DNA from: Niveispirillum sp.
GTDB lineage: Bacteria; Pseudomonadota; Alphaproteobacteria; Azospirillales; Azospirillaceae
Reading direction: 5' to 3'
DNA: 7,356 bases
Assembly: GCA_016463045.1 (NCBI GenBank)
Contig: JAEMSB010000162.1
Coordinates: forward strand, 1 to 7,356
This document shows, one piece after another, positions 1 to 6,199 of this stretch. How positions within the stretch are numbered: the first letter of the stretch is position 1; the number at the start of each line of letters is the position of its first letter. The position numbers and the translations under genes were made by a program. Below the pieces are notes generated by a model that was given only the letters and a program-made list of their open reading frames with translations, made no database searches and was not told where the DNA came from.

Positions 1-18
1 CTTGATAACAGCTCCCCC

Positions 19-46
19 CGTCGCCGCACAGGGCGGCGGCGTTCTT
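19..46 (+). terminator. Possible intrinsic terminator of a gene lying off the left edge
   Basis: Positions 19-27 can pair with 33-41 (nine pairs, one of them G-U) around the five-base loop ACAGG, and the hairpin is followed by TTCTTC. Two in-frame stop codons (TGA at 3-5, TAA at 6-8) lie just before it, as would be expected if a + strand gene ended at the left edge. A second, tight inverted repeat, CGCCGTC-CT-GACGGCG, follows at 47-62. The U-tract is weak and GC-rich DNA forms such stems by chance, so this is tentative. Confidence 0.33.
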
Positions 47-139
47 CGCCGTCCTGACGGCGGCGGCAAAGGCGGCGATGGAGGCCGCCCTGCGCCGGGT
101 GGTGGCCGACCGGGGCCTGACCGGGTGCCCGTCACCTGA

Positions 140-165
140 AATCCGGCTATTGGCATGACCGGATT
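140..165. promoter_or_regulatory. Perfect 7-bp inverted repeat upstream of the gntR-type gene (possible operator)
   Basis: AATCCGG at 140-146 is matched exactly by its reverse complement CCGGATT at 159-165, with a 12-base spacer. A second dyad with the same 12-base spacing overlaps its edge: ATTGG at 163-167 and CCAAT at 180-184. The dyads sit upstream of the candidate -35 box and about 87-112 bp before the regulator's start codon. That is a common place for an operator, autoregulatory or otherwise. No protein can be assigned to it from sequence alone. Confidence 0.35.
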
Positions 166-179
166 GGCCAGGACATTAA

Positions 180-192
180 CCAATGCGGTTGG
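180..192. promoter_or_regulatory. Short dyad overlapping the candidate -35 box of the regulator gene
   Basis: CCAA at 180-183 and TTGG at 189-192 form a small inverted repeat with a five-base centre. AACC/GGTT arms overlap it (178-181 and 187-190). It covers the first bases of the proposed -35 element. GntR-family operators are often short dyads with TGG/CCA-type arms, so autoregulation is conceivable. Four-base arms are easily found by chance. Confidence 0.22.
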
Positions 193-218
193 CGCCCGCC
201 TGCTGGTTGCGCTATCAT
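189..218 (+). promoter_or_regulatory. Candidate sigma-70-type promoter of the GntR-family gene
   Basis: TTGGCG at 189-194 (four of six matches to TTGACA) is followed, after an 18-bp spacer, by TATCAT at 213-218 (five of six matches to TATAAT). Transcription would begin near 225, giving a leader of about 27 nt before the ATG at 252. The leader has only a weak ribosome-binding site, AGAAG at 236-240, set 11 nt before the start codon. This is the best promoter-like pair seen in the gap, but it is a weak match by itself. Confidence 0.35.
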
Positions 219-251
219 CCCCGCCTCCCTTGACCAGAAGCCCCAATCGCC

Positions 252-1019
252 ATGAACCCGCAAAACGACGGCCGCAAGCTTTACCAGAAGGTCGTCACGG
301 CCATCTCCACGGCCATTCAGTCCGGCACCTACAAGCCCGGTCAGCGCCTGCCGCCCGAACGTGATCTGGCGGAGGAGTTCGAGGTGAGCCGTCCCACGGT
401 GCGTGAGGCGATGATCGCGCTGGACATCATGGGGCTGATTGAGGCACGTCACGGGTCGGGCATCTATGTCACCAACCGCCGACCCGAGGGGGCGGTGGCT
501 GCCGCCGCCCAGGACCTGGATATCGGCGCCTTCGAACTGACCGAGGCGCGGCGCCTGTTCGAGGGGGAGGCGGCGGCACTGGCCGCCACGACCATCACGG
601 ATGCGGAACTGGCGGAACTGGATGTCATCCTGGCCGACATGGCCGACGAAAACCTGAAAAACGTGTCGGGCGAGAAGGCCGACCGCCGCTTCCATGTCGC
701 CATCGCCAAAAGTACGCGCAACAGCGCCATCACCCTGGTGGTCGAAACCCTGTGGGATGTGCGCGACAAGTCACCTTTGTGCCGGACCATGCTGGAACGC
801 TCGCGTGAGGTGGGGGTACGCCCCCTGATCGATGATCACCGCGATATTGTCGACGCGCTGCGCACCCGCGACCCGCGCAAGGCCCGCGCCGCCATGCATC
901 ACCATCTGGGTACCGTGATCGAAAACCTGCTGACCGCCACGGAGCTGGAGGCGTTGCAGCGCGCCCAGATGGAGGTCGCGGCCAAGCGGACGGAATTCGC
1001 CCGCCGCGCCGCGATCTGA
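252..1019 (+). CDS. GntR-family transcriptional regulator, FCD subfamily, UxuR/ExuR-like
   Basis: This 255-residue protein has the length and two-domain layout of FadR/FCD-type GntR repressors, which bind DNA as dimers and release it when a small organic acid or sugar acid binds. Residues 8-73 are the winged helix-turn-helix: PGQRLPPERDLAEEF, then the recognition helix around SRPTVREAM (46-54), then the wing HGSGIYV (67-73). The FCD effector domain spans about 95-228. Its likely metal ligands are Asp144 and His148 (in DRRFH), His196 (DDHRDI) and His218 (MHHHL). The FELTEARRLFE stretch and the spacing of the FCD motifs resemble E. coli UxuR, from memory. A hexuronate or related sugar-acid effector is therefore a reasonable inference, not a demonstrated one. 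No catabolic gene lies in the window to confirm it. The ATG at 252 leaves the usual short arm before the winged helix. The gene ends 13 bp from the convergent repeat gene with no obvious terminator between them. Confidence 0.93.
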   Translation: MNPQNDGRKLYQKVVTAISTAIQSGTYKPGQRLPPERDLAEEFEVSRPTVREAMIALDIMGLIEARHGSGIYVTNRRPEGAVAAAAQDLDIGAFELTEARRLFEGEAAALAATTITDAELAELDVILADMADENLKNVSGEKADRRFHVAIAKSTRNSAITLVVETLWDVRDKSPLCRTMLERSREVGVRPLIDDHRDIVDALRTRDPRKARAAMHHHLGTVIENLLTATELEALQRAQMEVAAKRTEFARRAAI

Positions 1020-1032
1020 GGGAACGCTTACA

Positions 1033-4000
1033 TCAGGCCACCGCGTCCTGAAGCGCCTGCTGCTGTTCCGCCGTCATGCCCGACACCTGGGCCGGGGTGA
1101 AGGCGGAAATTTGGGTCGTGGACATGGAGCGGATCTGATAGGTGGACAGGGACGCGATCTGGCCACTACTCAGGCCCGCCACCTGCGCCGCTGTCAGGCC
1201 GGTGATCTGCTGTGCGCTCAACTGCCCCACCTGCGCAGGCGTCAGGCTGCCGGTCTGGGTGGTGGACATGGCGGCGATCTGGCCCGGCGTCAGCTGTGCG
1301 AACTGTGCGGTGGTCAGGGACTGGAGCTGCGTCCCTGACAGGTTGGCGACCTGGGCATTGCTGATCCCGCCGATCTGCCCCGGCGACAGGGCCGCAATCT
1401 GCTGGTTCGTCATGCCGCGCAGCTGCACCCGCAGCAGGCCCGACAGCTGACCGGCGCTGAGGCCGCCGACCGCGCCCGTGGTCATCGACTGCACCTGCTC
1501 CACCGACAGGGCCTGGAGCTGGGCATTGCTCATGCCCGCCACCTGGGTGGAAGACAGCACGGCGATATGACCGTTGCTAAGCCCCGCCAGCGCCGACGGC
1601 GCCAGCGCCCCCAACTGATCCGCCGACAGGGCGGAAATCTGGGTGGTCAGCATGGAGCCCAGCTGTGTGGAGGTCATGCGACCGAGGAAGGTGGTGGCCA
1701 GACCCGAGAGCTGCGTGCTGGACAACTGGTCGAACTGCAGGCCCGTGATCGATGCCTGCTGCGTGGCGCTCATCTCATTCAGGCGGCTGGCCGTCAGCTG
1801 GCCCAGCTGCGCCGGCGACAGGGCGGCGATCTGGGTCGGGGTCACGGCGCCGAACTGTGTGCTGGTCAGGGCGTTCAGCTGCGATCCCGACAGCACACCC
1901 ACCTGCTGCGTGCTGAGTGCTGCGACAAAGCCGTTGGACAGGCCCTTGATCTGGTTGGCGTCCAAGACCGCAACCTTGTCACTGGTCAGGTAGGCTGCCT
2001 GCGTCGCCGTCAGGCCACCAAGCTGCGTGGAGGTCAGGGAGGCGATCTCCGTCGTGGTGAAGGCCTGCAACTGTGCCTGGGTCAGGGCGCCAATCTGGCC
2101 CGCCGTCATGGAGGACAGGCGTCCGCTGGCAATGGCATGGAACTTGGTGGCATCCAGCGCCGCTGTCTGATCCGCCGTCAGGGCCGCCACCTGCTGGGTG
2201 CTCAACGCGGCGATCTGGGTGGTGGACAGGGCGTTCAGCAGGCCCGATGACATGCCGCCGATCACCGATGGCTGGATGGCGGCGATCTGGGTATTGGACA
2301 GCCGGCTAATCTGGTCGGTGGACAGGGCGTTCACCTGGGCGGCGGTCATGCCCCCTACCTGCGCAGCGCTCAGCATGGGCAGGTGATCATTATCCAGGAC
2401 CGACAGCTGAGAGGCCGGGATGGCCTTGACCTGTGCCGCCGACAGGGCACCGAGCTGTGCGGAGGTCATATTGTTCAGCTGCGGGTGACGCAGGCCGGCG
2501 GCGGCACTGGTGCTGATCCCTGCGATCTGGGCAGGTGACATCACATGGAACTGGAACTCCGAGAAGCTGCCGATATGGGCGCTGCCCAGGGCGGCAAACT
2601 GCCCCACGCTCATCGCCTGGATCTGGTCGGCACGCAGCATCGGCATGGTGACCGGGTCGATGGCGGCAAACTGTGCCGGCGACAGGGCCTTGATCTGATC
2701 TTCCGTCAGTGCGTCCACCTGCTCGCTGCCGAAACCGGCTATCTGTGCCGTTGTCAGCACGCCGATCTGCGCGGGCGTCATCCCCTGCAAACGATCGGCG
2801 GACAGGGACCCGATCTGACCCGCCGTCAGGCCGGTAATGGCCGCCGTCGGCAACAATCCGATCTGATCGGCGCTGAAACCCGACAGCTGATCCGGGCTGA
2901 GGGAGGCCAGCTGTGCCGCCGTGAAGCCACCCAGTTGCGTGGCCGAAAAGTTACCCAGCTGCTCGCGCGACAGGGCATCCATCTGGTCCGGCGACAGGCC
3001 GGCAATCTGCGGCGCCGTCATGCCGCTCAGCAGTTCGGGGTTCAGGTTGCGCAACTGGTCCGCCGTCATCCCACCAAGGGCGCTGGGCGACAGTTCGGCA
3101 AACTTTGCCACGGTCAGCTGATTGATATGGCCGGGATGCAGAACGGACACCTGATCCGCCTTCAACCCGCGCAGCTGCGCCACGCTGAGACTACCGAACT
3201 GTTCCTCGCCCAGGGCCGCGATGCGGTTCAGGCTCAACCCGCCAATCTGGGCGGGGGTCAGGTTGCTCAGCTGGTCGGCGGAAATGCCGGCAAAGCGGCT
3301 GTCGGTGAAGGCGTTCAGCTGCTCCACCGTCAGACCCGAAATCTGCGACGGGGTCAGGCCGCCGAACTGTTCATCGGACAGGGTGGACAGGAACAGGCCG
3401 TTCATCCCCGCCACCTGGCCCGTGGACATGGCCGCGATCTGTTCCGGGCGCAGGGCCTTGATCTGCAATTCGCCCAGGCTGTTCAACTGCCCGACCGTCA
3501 GGGCCTTCACCTGATTGGTCGACAGGTCGGCAATCTGGGTCGGGGTCAGACGGCCGAGACGTTCCTCGGAAAGGCCGGCCAGCTGCGCCCCCGTCAGGCC
3601 CGTCATCTGTTCAGGCGTCAACGCCGCCAGCTGCTCCCCGTTCATGGCGTTCAGCTGCGTCGCGGACAATTCGGCCAGTTGCGCCGGGGTCAGGCCTGCG
3701 GCCTGATCGTTGGTCAGCAGCGATATCTGATCGGTCGTCAGGCCCTTCACCTGGGCCACCGACATCTGGCTGATCTGCTCGGGCGTCAAGGCCGTGATCT
3801 CTTCGGCCTGCAGAACCGCGATCTGGGCGGATGACAGGCTTTTGATCTGGGCCGCCGACAGGCTGGCGATCTGGTCGCCGGTCAGGGCAGAGATCTGGGT
3901 GGTGGTCAGGCTGCTGATGCCGGTTGTGGTCATGCCGGCCAGCTGCGTTGTCGTCAGGCTGCCGATCTGATCGGCGGTCATGCCCTTGACCTGGGTGGCG

Positions 4001-6102
4001 GACAGGGTGGCAATCTGTGTGACGGACAAGGACGCCACCTGATCCGCCGACAGGGCCGCCAGGGCCGCCGGCGACAGCGCCTTGACCTGATCATTGCTGA
4101 AATTGGCGATATGGTCGGCGGTCAGGCCCGCCACCTGCCCGTCATTCAGGGCGGCCATCTGCGTCGTGGTCAGCCCCGCCAGCTGTTCCGCCGTCAGGGC
4201 GGAAATCTGAGCGTTGGTCAGGCCGGACAGGGCCGTCGCCGTCAGGCTGGCGACCTGCGTGCGGGTCAAGGCCGACAGCTGGGTGCTGTTCATTGCCATG
4301 ACCTGGGAACCCGACAGGCCCCGCACCTGCGCCGCGCTCAGTTCCGACAGGGTGGTGGTGCCCAGCGTCGCCATCTGTTCAGGCGTCAGAGCGCCAACCT
4401 GCGTGGCCGTGAAGTTGCGCAGCTGCGTGGTGGTCAATCCCGCCAGCTGCGTATCGGTCAGCGATCCCATCTGCGTGGCGGTCAGGGAGGCCAATTGCGC
4501 CGCCGTCAGGGCATTCAACTGCGTGGTGGAAAGATCGACCAGCCGGTCCTGCGACAGGCCACGGACCTGGTTAGGGCTGAAGGCCGCGACCTGCCGCGCC
4601 GTCAGGGCGCCAATCTGTTCGCTGCCCAGGGCGTTCAGCTGGGTCGTGGTCAGGGCACGCAGCTGTTCGGGCGTCAGCGCCGTGACCTGTGCATCCCCCA
4701 GGCCGGACACCTGCTCTGGCGTCAGCGCGCCGATCTGGCCAGCGGACAGGCCCGCGATCTGGGTCGTGGTGATACCGGCCAGCTGGCCTTCCGCCAGGGA
4801 CTTGATCTGGGTCGTGGTCAGGGCGGCGATCTGCGCCTTGCCCATGCCGGCAAACTGATCATCGGTCAGATTGGACAGCTGATCGGCGGTGAAGGCACGG
4901 ATCTGGTTGGCCGTCAGACCCGCCATCTGCGTCGTGCTCATCGCCGACAGCTTGGCGCCGGTCAGGGTGGCGATTTTTGCTGCCGACAGGGAGGCAAGTT
5001 GTGCCGGGGTCATCGCACCGATCTGGTCGGCATTCAGACCTGCGAACTGTGCCGTCGTCAGCGACGCCATCTGCGTGGCGTTGAAACCGGCGATCTGATC
5101 GGTCGACAGGGTCGACAGCTGTTCCGGCGACAGCCACTTCACCTGGGACGCCGTCATGGCCGTCAGTTGCGACGGAGAGAAGGAGACCAACTGTGCATCA
5201 GTCATGGCGGCGAACTGTGCCTGGTTGATGCCCTTCATCTGCGCGCTGCTGAACTCTGCCACCTGCTCCCCCGACAGGGCGGCGAACTGCGTCGTGTTCA
5301 GCGATGAAATCTGGGTGGCGGTCAGGCCCTTCAACTGGCTGCTCAACAGGCCGGACACAGAATCGGTCGACAGGCCCCTCAGCTGCGTGGCGGTCAGGCT
5401 GCCGATCTGCGAGGCCGTGAAGCCCGTCCATTGCACGCTATCCAGCGCGTTCAGCTGTTCTGGCCACAGGCTTTTCACCTGATTGGCGGTCAGGGCCGTC
5501 ACCTGCGCGGTGGTCAGTCGGCCCATCGTATCGCTATTCAGCAGGCGCAGCTGCGCCGTCGTCAGGCTTTTCAGCTTGGTGGTGGAAACGGCGTTCAGCT
5601 GCGGTTCGGACAGGCTGTTCAGCTGGTCACCCGTCATGGCGGCCAGCTGCGCGCCGGAAAAGGCGCCGATCTGATCGGTGCTGAACGCGTCCAGCTGATC
5701 GGTGCGGAAGGCCTTGATCTGCGGGGCGGTGAAGGCGGTAATCTGGGAAGCGGACAGGGCGGCAATTTTTTCCGGGGTCAGAAGCGACACTTCCCGTGGT
5801 GTCAGCCCCCGTATCTGCGCCACATTCATGGCCGCGATATCCTCGGCCTCGAATGCGTTGAACTGATCGTCATTCATCGCGGCCAGCTGTGCGGCGGTAA
5901 AGCCGATCTGGCTGCTGTTCAGGGCGCCTATCTGTTCGGCGGAAAATCCGCTGATCTGCTTGACCGATACGGCTGCGATCTGCGTCTTCGTCAATTGGCC
6001 AATATCGCTCAGCGAGAAGGAACGGATCTGATCAGCGGTCAGGGCCGCCATCTTCTTCGTCGTCAGTTCGCTGATCGGGCCAATGGAATTGATCGCAACC
6101 AT
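1033..6102 (-). CDS. Giant octapeptide-repeat protein of unknown function (1689 aa, 209 repeats)
   Basis: I do not recognise a named family. Apart from 13 N-terminal and 5 C-terminal residues, the whole protein parses into 209 tandem octapeptides of the form [S/T]-x-x-Q-[I/L/V]-x-x-[L/M/F]. Typical units are TPEQIAAL, STTQIAGL and SADQIGSL. About four-fifths of the units keep Gln at position 4. Proline is nearly confined to positions 1-3, acidic residues favour position 3 and Lys/Arg favour position 6. I see no cysteine, only three Trp and two Tyr, no signal peptide, no membrane segment, no RTX nonapeptides and no anchor motif. The ATG at 6102 is supported because upstream ATGs are out of frame and a sigma-54 promoter lies 47-63 bp before it; the ribosome-binding site (GAAAGA, 8 nt before) is weak. 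The composition recalls long structural or adhesive solenoids and type I-secreted surface proteins, but export and function are inference. No frameshift or stop interrupts 5 kb, so the frame is under selection. Confidence 0.9.
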   Translation of the reverse strand: MVAINSIGPISELTTKKMAALTADQIRSFSLSDIGQLTKTQIAAVSVKQISGFSAEQIGALNSSQIGFTAAQLAAMNDDQFNAFEAEDIAAMNVAQIRGLTPREVSLLTPEKIAALSASQITAFTAPQIKAFRTDQLDAFSTDQIGAFSGAQLAAMTGDQLNSLSEPQLNAVSTTKLKSLTTAQLRLLNSDTMGRLTTAQVTALTANQVKSLWPEQLNALDSVQWTGFTASQIGSLTATQLRGLSTDSVSGLLSSQLKGLTATQISSLNTTQFAALSGEQVAEFSSAQMKGINQAQFAAMTDAQLVSFSPSQLTAMTASQVKWLSPEQLSTLSTDQIAGFNATQMASLTTAQFAGLNADQIGAMTPAQLASLSAAKIATLTGAKLSAMSTTQMAGLTANQIRAFTADQLSNLTDDQFAGMGKAQIAALTTTQIKSLAEGQLAGITTTQIAGLSAGQIGALTPEQVSGLGDAQVTALTPEQLRALTTTQLNALGSEQIGALTARQVAAFSPNQVRGLSQDRLVDLSTTQLNALTAAQLASLTATQMGSLTDTQLAGLTTTQLRNFTATQVGALTPEQMATLGTTTLSELSAAQVRGLSGSQVMAMNSTQLSALTRTQVASLTATALSGLTNAQISALTAEQLAGLTTTQMAALNDGQVAGLTADHIANFSNDQVKALSPAALAALSADQVASLSVTQIATLSATQVKGMTADQIGSLTTTQLAGMTTTGISSLTTTQISALTGDQIASLSAAQIKSLSSAQIAVLQAEEITALTPEQISQMSVAQVKGLTTDQISLLTNDQAAGLTPAQLAELSATQLNAMNGEQLAALTPEQMTGLTGAQLAGLSEERLGRLTPTQIADLSTNQVKALTVGQLNSLGELQIKALRPEQIAAMSTGQVAGMNGLFLSTLSDEQFGGLTPSQISGLTVEQLNAFTDSRFAGISADQLSNLTPAQIGGLSLNRIAALGEEQFGSLSVAQLRGLKADQVSVLHPGHINQLTVAKFAELSPSALGGMTADQLRNLNPELLSGMTAPQIAGLSPDQMDALSREQLGNFSATQLGGFTAAQLASLSPDQLSGFSADQIGLLPTAAITGLTAGQIGSLSADRLQGMTPAQIGVLTTAQIAGFGSEQVDALTEDQIKALSPAQFAAIDPVTMPMLRADQIQAMSVGQFAALGSAHIGSFSEFQFHVMSPAQIAGISTSAAAGLRHPQLNNMTSAQLGALSAAQVKAIPASQLSVLDNDHLPMLSAAQVGGMTAAQVNALSTDQISRLSNTQIAAIQPSVIGGMSSGLLNALSTTQIAALSTQQVAALTADQTAALDATKFHAIASGRLSSMTAGQIGALTQAQLQAFTTTEIASLTSTQLGGLTATQAAYLTSDKVAVLDANQIKGLSNGFVAALSTQQVGVLSGSQLNALTSTQFGAVTPTQIAALSPAQLGQLTASRLNEMSATQQASITGLQFDQLSSTQLSGLATTFLGRMTSTQLGSMLTTQISALSADQLGALAPSALAGLSNGHIAVLSSTQVAGMSNAQLQALSVEQVQSMTTGAVGGLSAGQLSGLLRVQLRGMTNQQIAALSPGQIGGISNAQVANLSGTQLQSLTTAQFAQLTPGQIAAMSTTQTGSLTPAQVGQLSAQQITGLTAAQVAGLSSGQIASLSTYQIRSMSTTQISAFTPAQVSGMTAEQQQALQDAVA
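1051..6063 (-). repeat. 24-bp tandem repeat array, 209 imperfect units (octapeptide coding)
   Basis: The coding DNA for residues 14-1684 is a head-to-tail array with a 24-bp period. On the + strand a recurrent core is GTCAGGGCGGCGATCTGGGT, with many variants. By my manual parsing there are 208 full units and one 21-bp unit (5899-5919). Units differ at both synonymous and nonsynonymous sites, so this is not a recent burst of identical copies. Because 24 is divisible by three, every reading frame inherits the period, which explains the long, arginine- and glutamine-rich open frames on the opposite strand. Confidence 0.93.
5899..5919 (-). other. Single shortened repeat (7 residues) in the octapeptide array
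   Basis: Repeat 7 of the giant protein, residues 62-68, reads NSSQIGF. One residue before the closing hydrophobic position is missing compared with the octads around it (for example SAEQIGAL before and TAAQLAAM after). It is the only break in the eight-residue register that I found. An in-frame 3-bp deletion in an ancestral unit would account for it. Confidence 0.85.
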
Positions 6103-6144
6103 ATTCTGGTTCTTTCATTCATTCGGATTTCCAACTGGGAACCA

Positions 6145-6156
6145 CCTTTGCAAAGG
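6145..6156. promoter_or_regulatory. Perfect 12-bp palindrome overlapping the -12 box
   Basis: CCTTTGCAAAGG is a perfect palindrome. Its centre coincides with the GC of the sigma-54 -12 element on the minus strand. It may be an operator through which a protein could block promoter binding, or just a by-product of the TTTGCA promoter sequence followed by AAGG. Confidence 0.3.
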
Positions 6157-6165
6157 GCGGGCCAA
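6149..6165 (-). promoter_or_regulatory. Sigma-54 (RpoN) -24/-12 promoter of the octapeptide-repeat gene
   Basis: Read on the minus strand the site is TTGGCCCGCCCTTTGCA. Against the sigma-54 consensus YTGGCACG-N4-TTGCW it differs only by C for A in the -24 block. The GG (6163-6162) and GC (6151-6150) dinucleotides are separated by exactly 10 bp, as required. The preceding AAAGT also fits the extended consensus. Counting the C at 6150 as -12 puts the start of transcription near 6138, for a 36-nt leader before the ATG at 6102. Sigma-54 promoters need an ATP-driven enhancer-binding activator; I found no NtrC- or NifA-type upstream site by eye in the adjoining end of the kinase gene. Confidence 0.75.
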
Positions 6166-6184
6166 CTTTTGGAGGCGAATGAAC

Positions 6185-6197
6185 GGAAAAATTTTCC
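6185..6197. promoter_or_regulatory. Perfect AT-rich palindrome between the kinase stop codon and the sigma-54 promoter
   Basis: GGAAAA-A-TTTTCC is an inverted repeat with six-base arms and a one-base centre, in otherwise GC-rich DNA. It lies two bases past the kinase stop codon (6202-6200) and is centred about 53 bp upstream of the predicted sigma-54 transcription start. A DNA-binding site is possible. As RNA it would need to open its central pairs to form a loop and lacks a GC-rich stem, so it makes a poor terminator. Confidence 0.33.
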
Positions 6198-6199
6198 CC

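Noticed and set aside
1..139. Open frame running from the left edge to a stop at 137-139 (and a small ATG frame at 78-158)
   Set aside because: The products are Gly/Pro/Arg-rich or very short and look like GC-rich non-coding DNA. The 78-158 frame has no ribosome-binding site and encodes only 26 residues.
2545..3834. Long open frames on the + strand across the repeat array (also 1567-2250 and 4111-5307)
   Set aside because: A 24-bp period is divisible by three, so a frame without a stop in one unit tends to stay open throughout. The translations are RRQGGDLRRGQ-like repeats, mirror images of the real coding strand, with no independent support.
1051..6063. CRISPR or minisatellite-like non-coding array
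   Set aside because: There are no constant repeats separated by unique spacers. The 24-bp units are contiguous, degenerate and keep one open frame for 5 kb, so the array is protein-coding.
1033..6102. Similarity of units such as LTPEQVSGL to the start of TAL-effector repeats (LTPDQVVAI)
   Set aside because: TAL repeats are about 34 residues with a variable di-residue at 12-13 and a second helix. Here the period is strictly eight with no such loop, so the match is confined to a short capped-helix pattern and does not imply DNA binding.
1033..6102. RTX toxin/adhesin or ice-nucleation protein
   Set aside because: There are no GGxGxDxUx calcium-binding nonapeptides and no AGYGST-type ice-nucleation octads. 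Only the repetitive character is shared.
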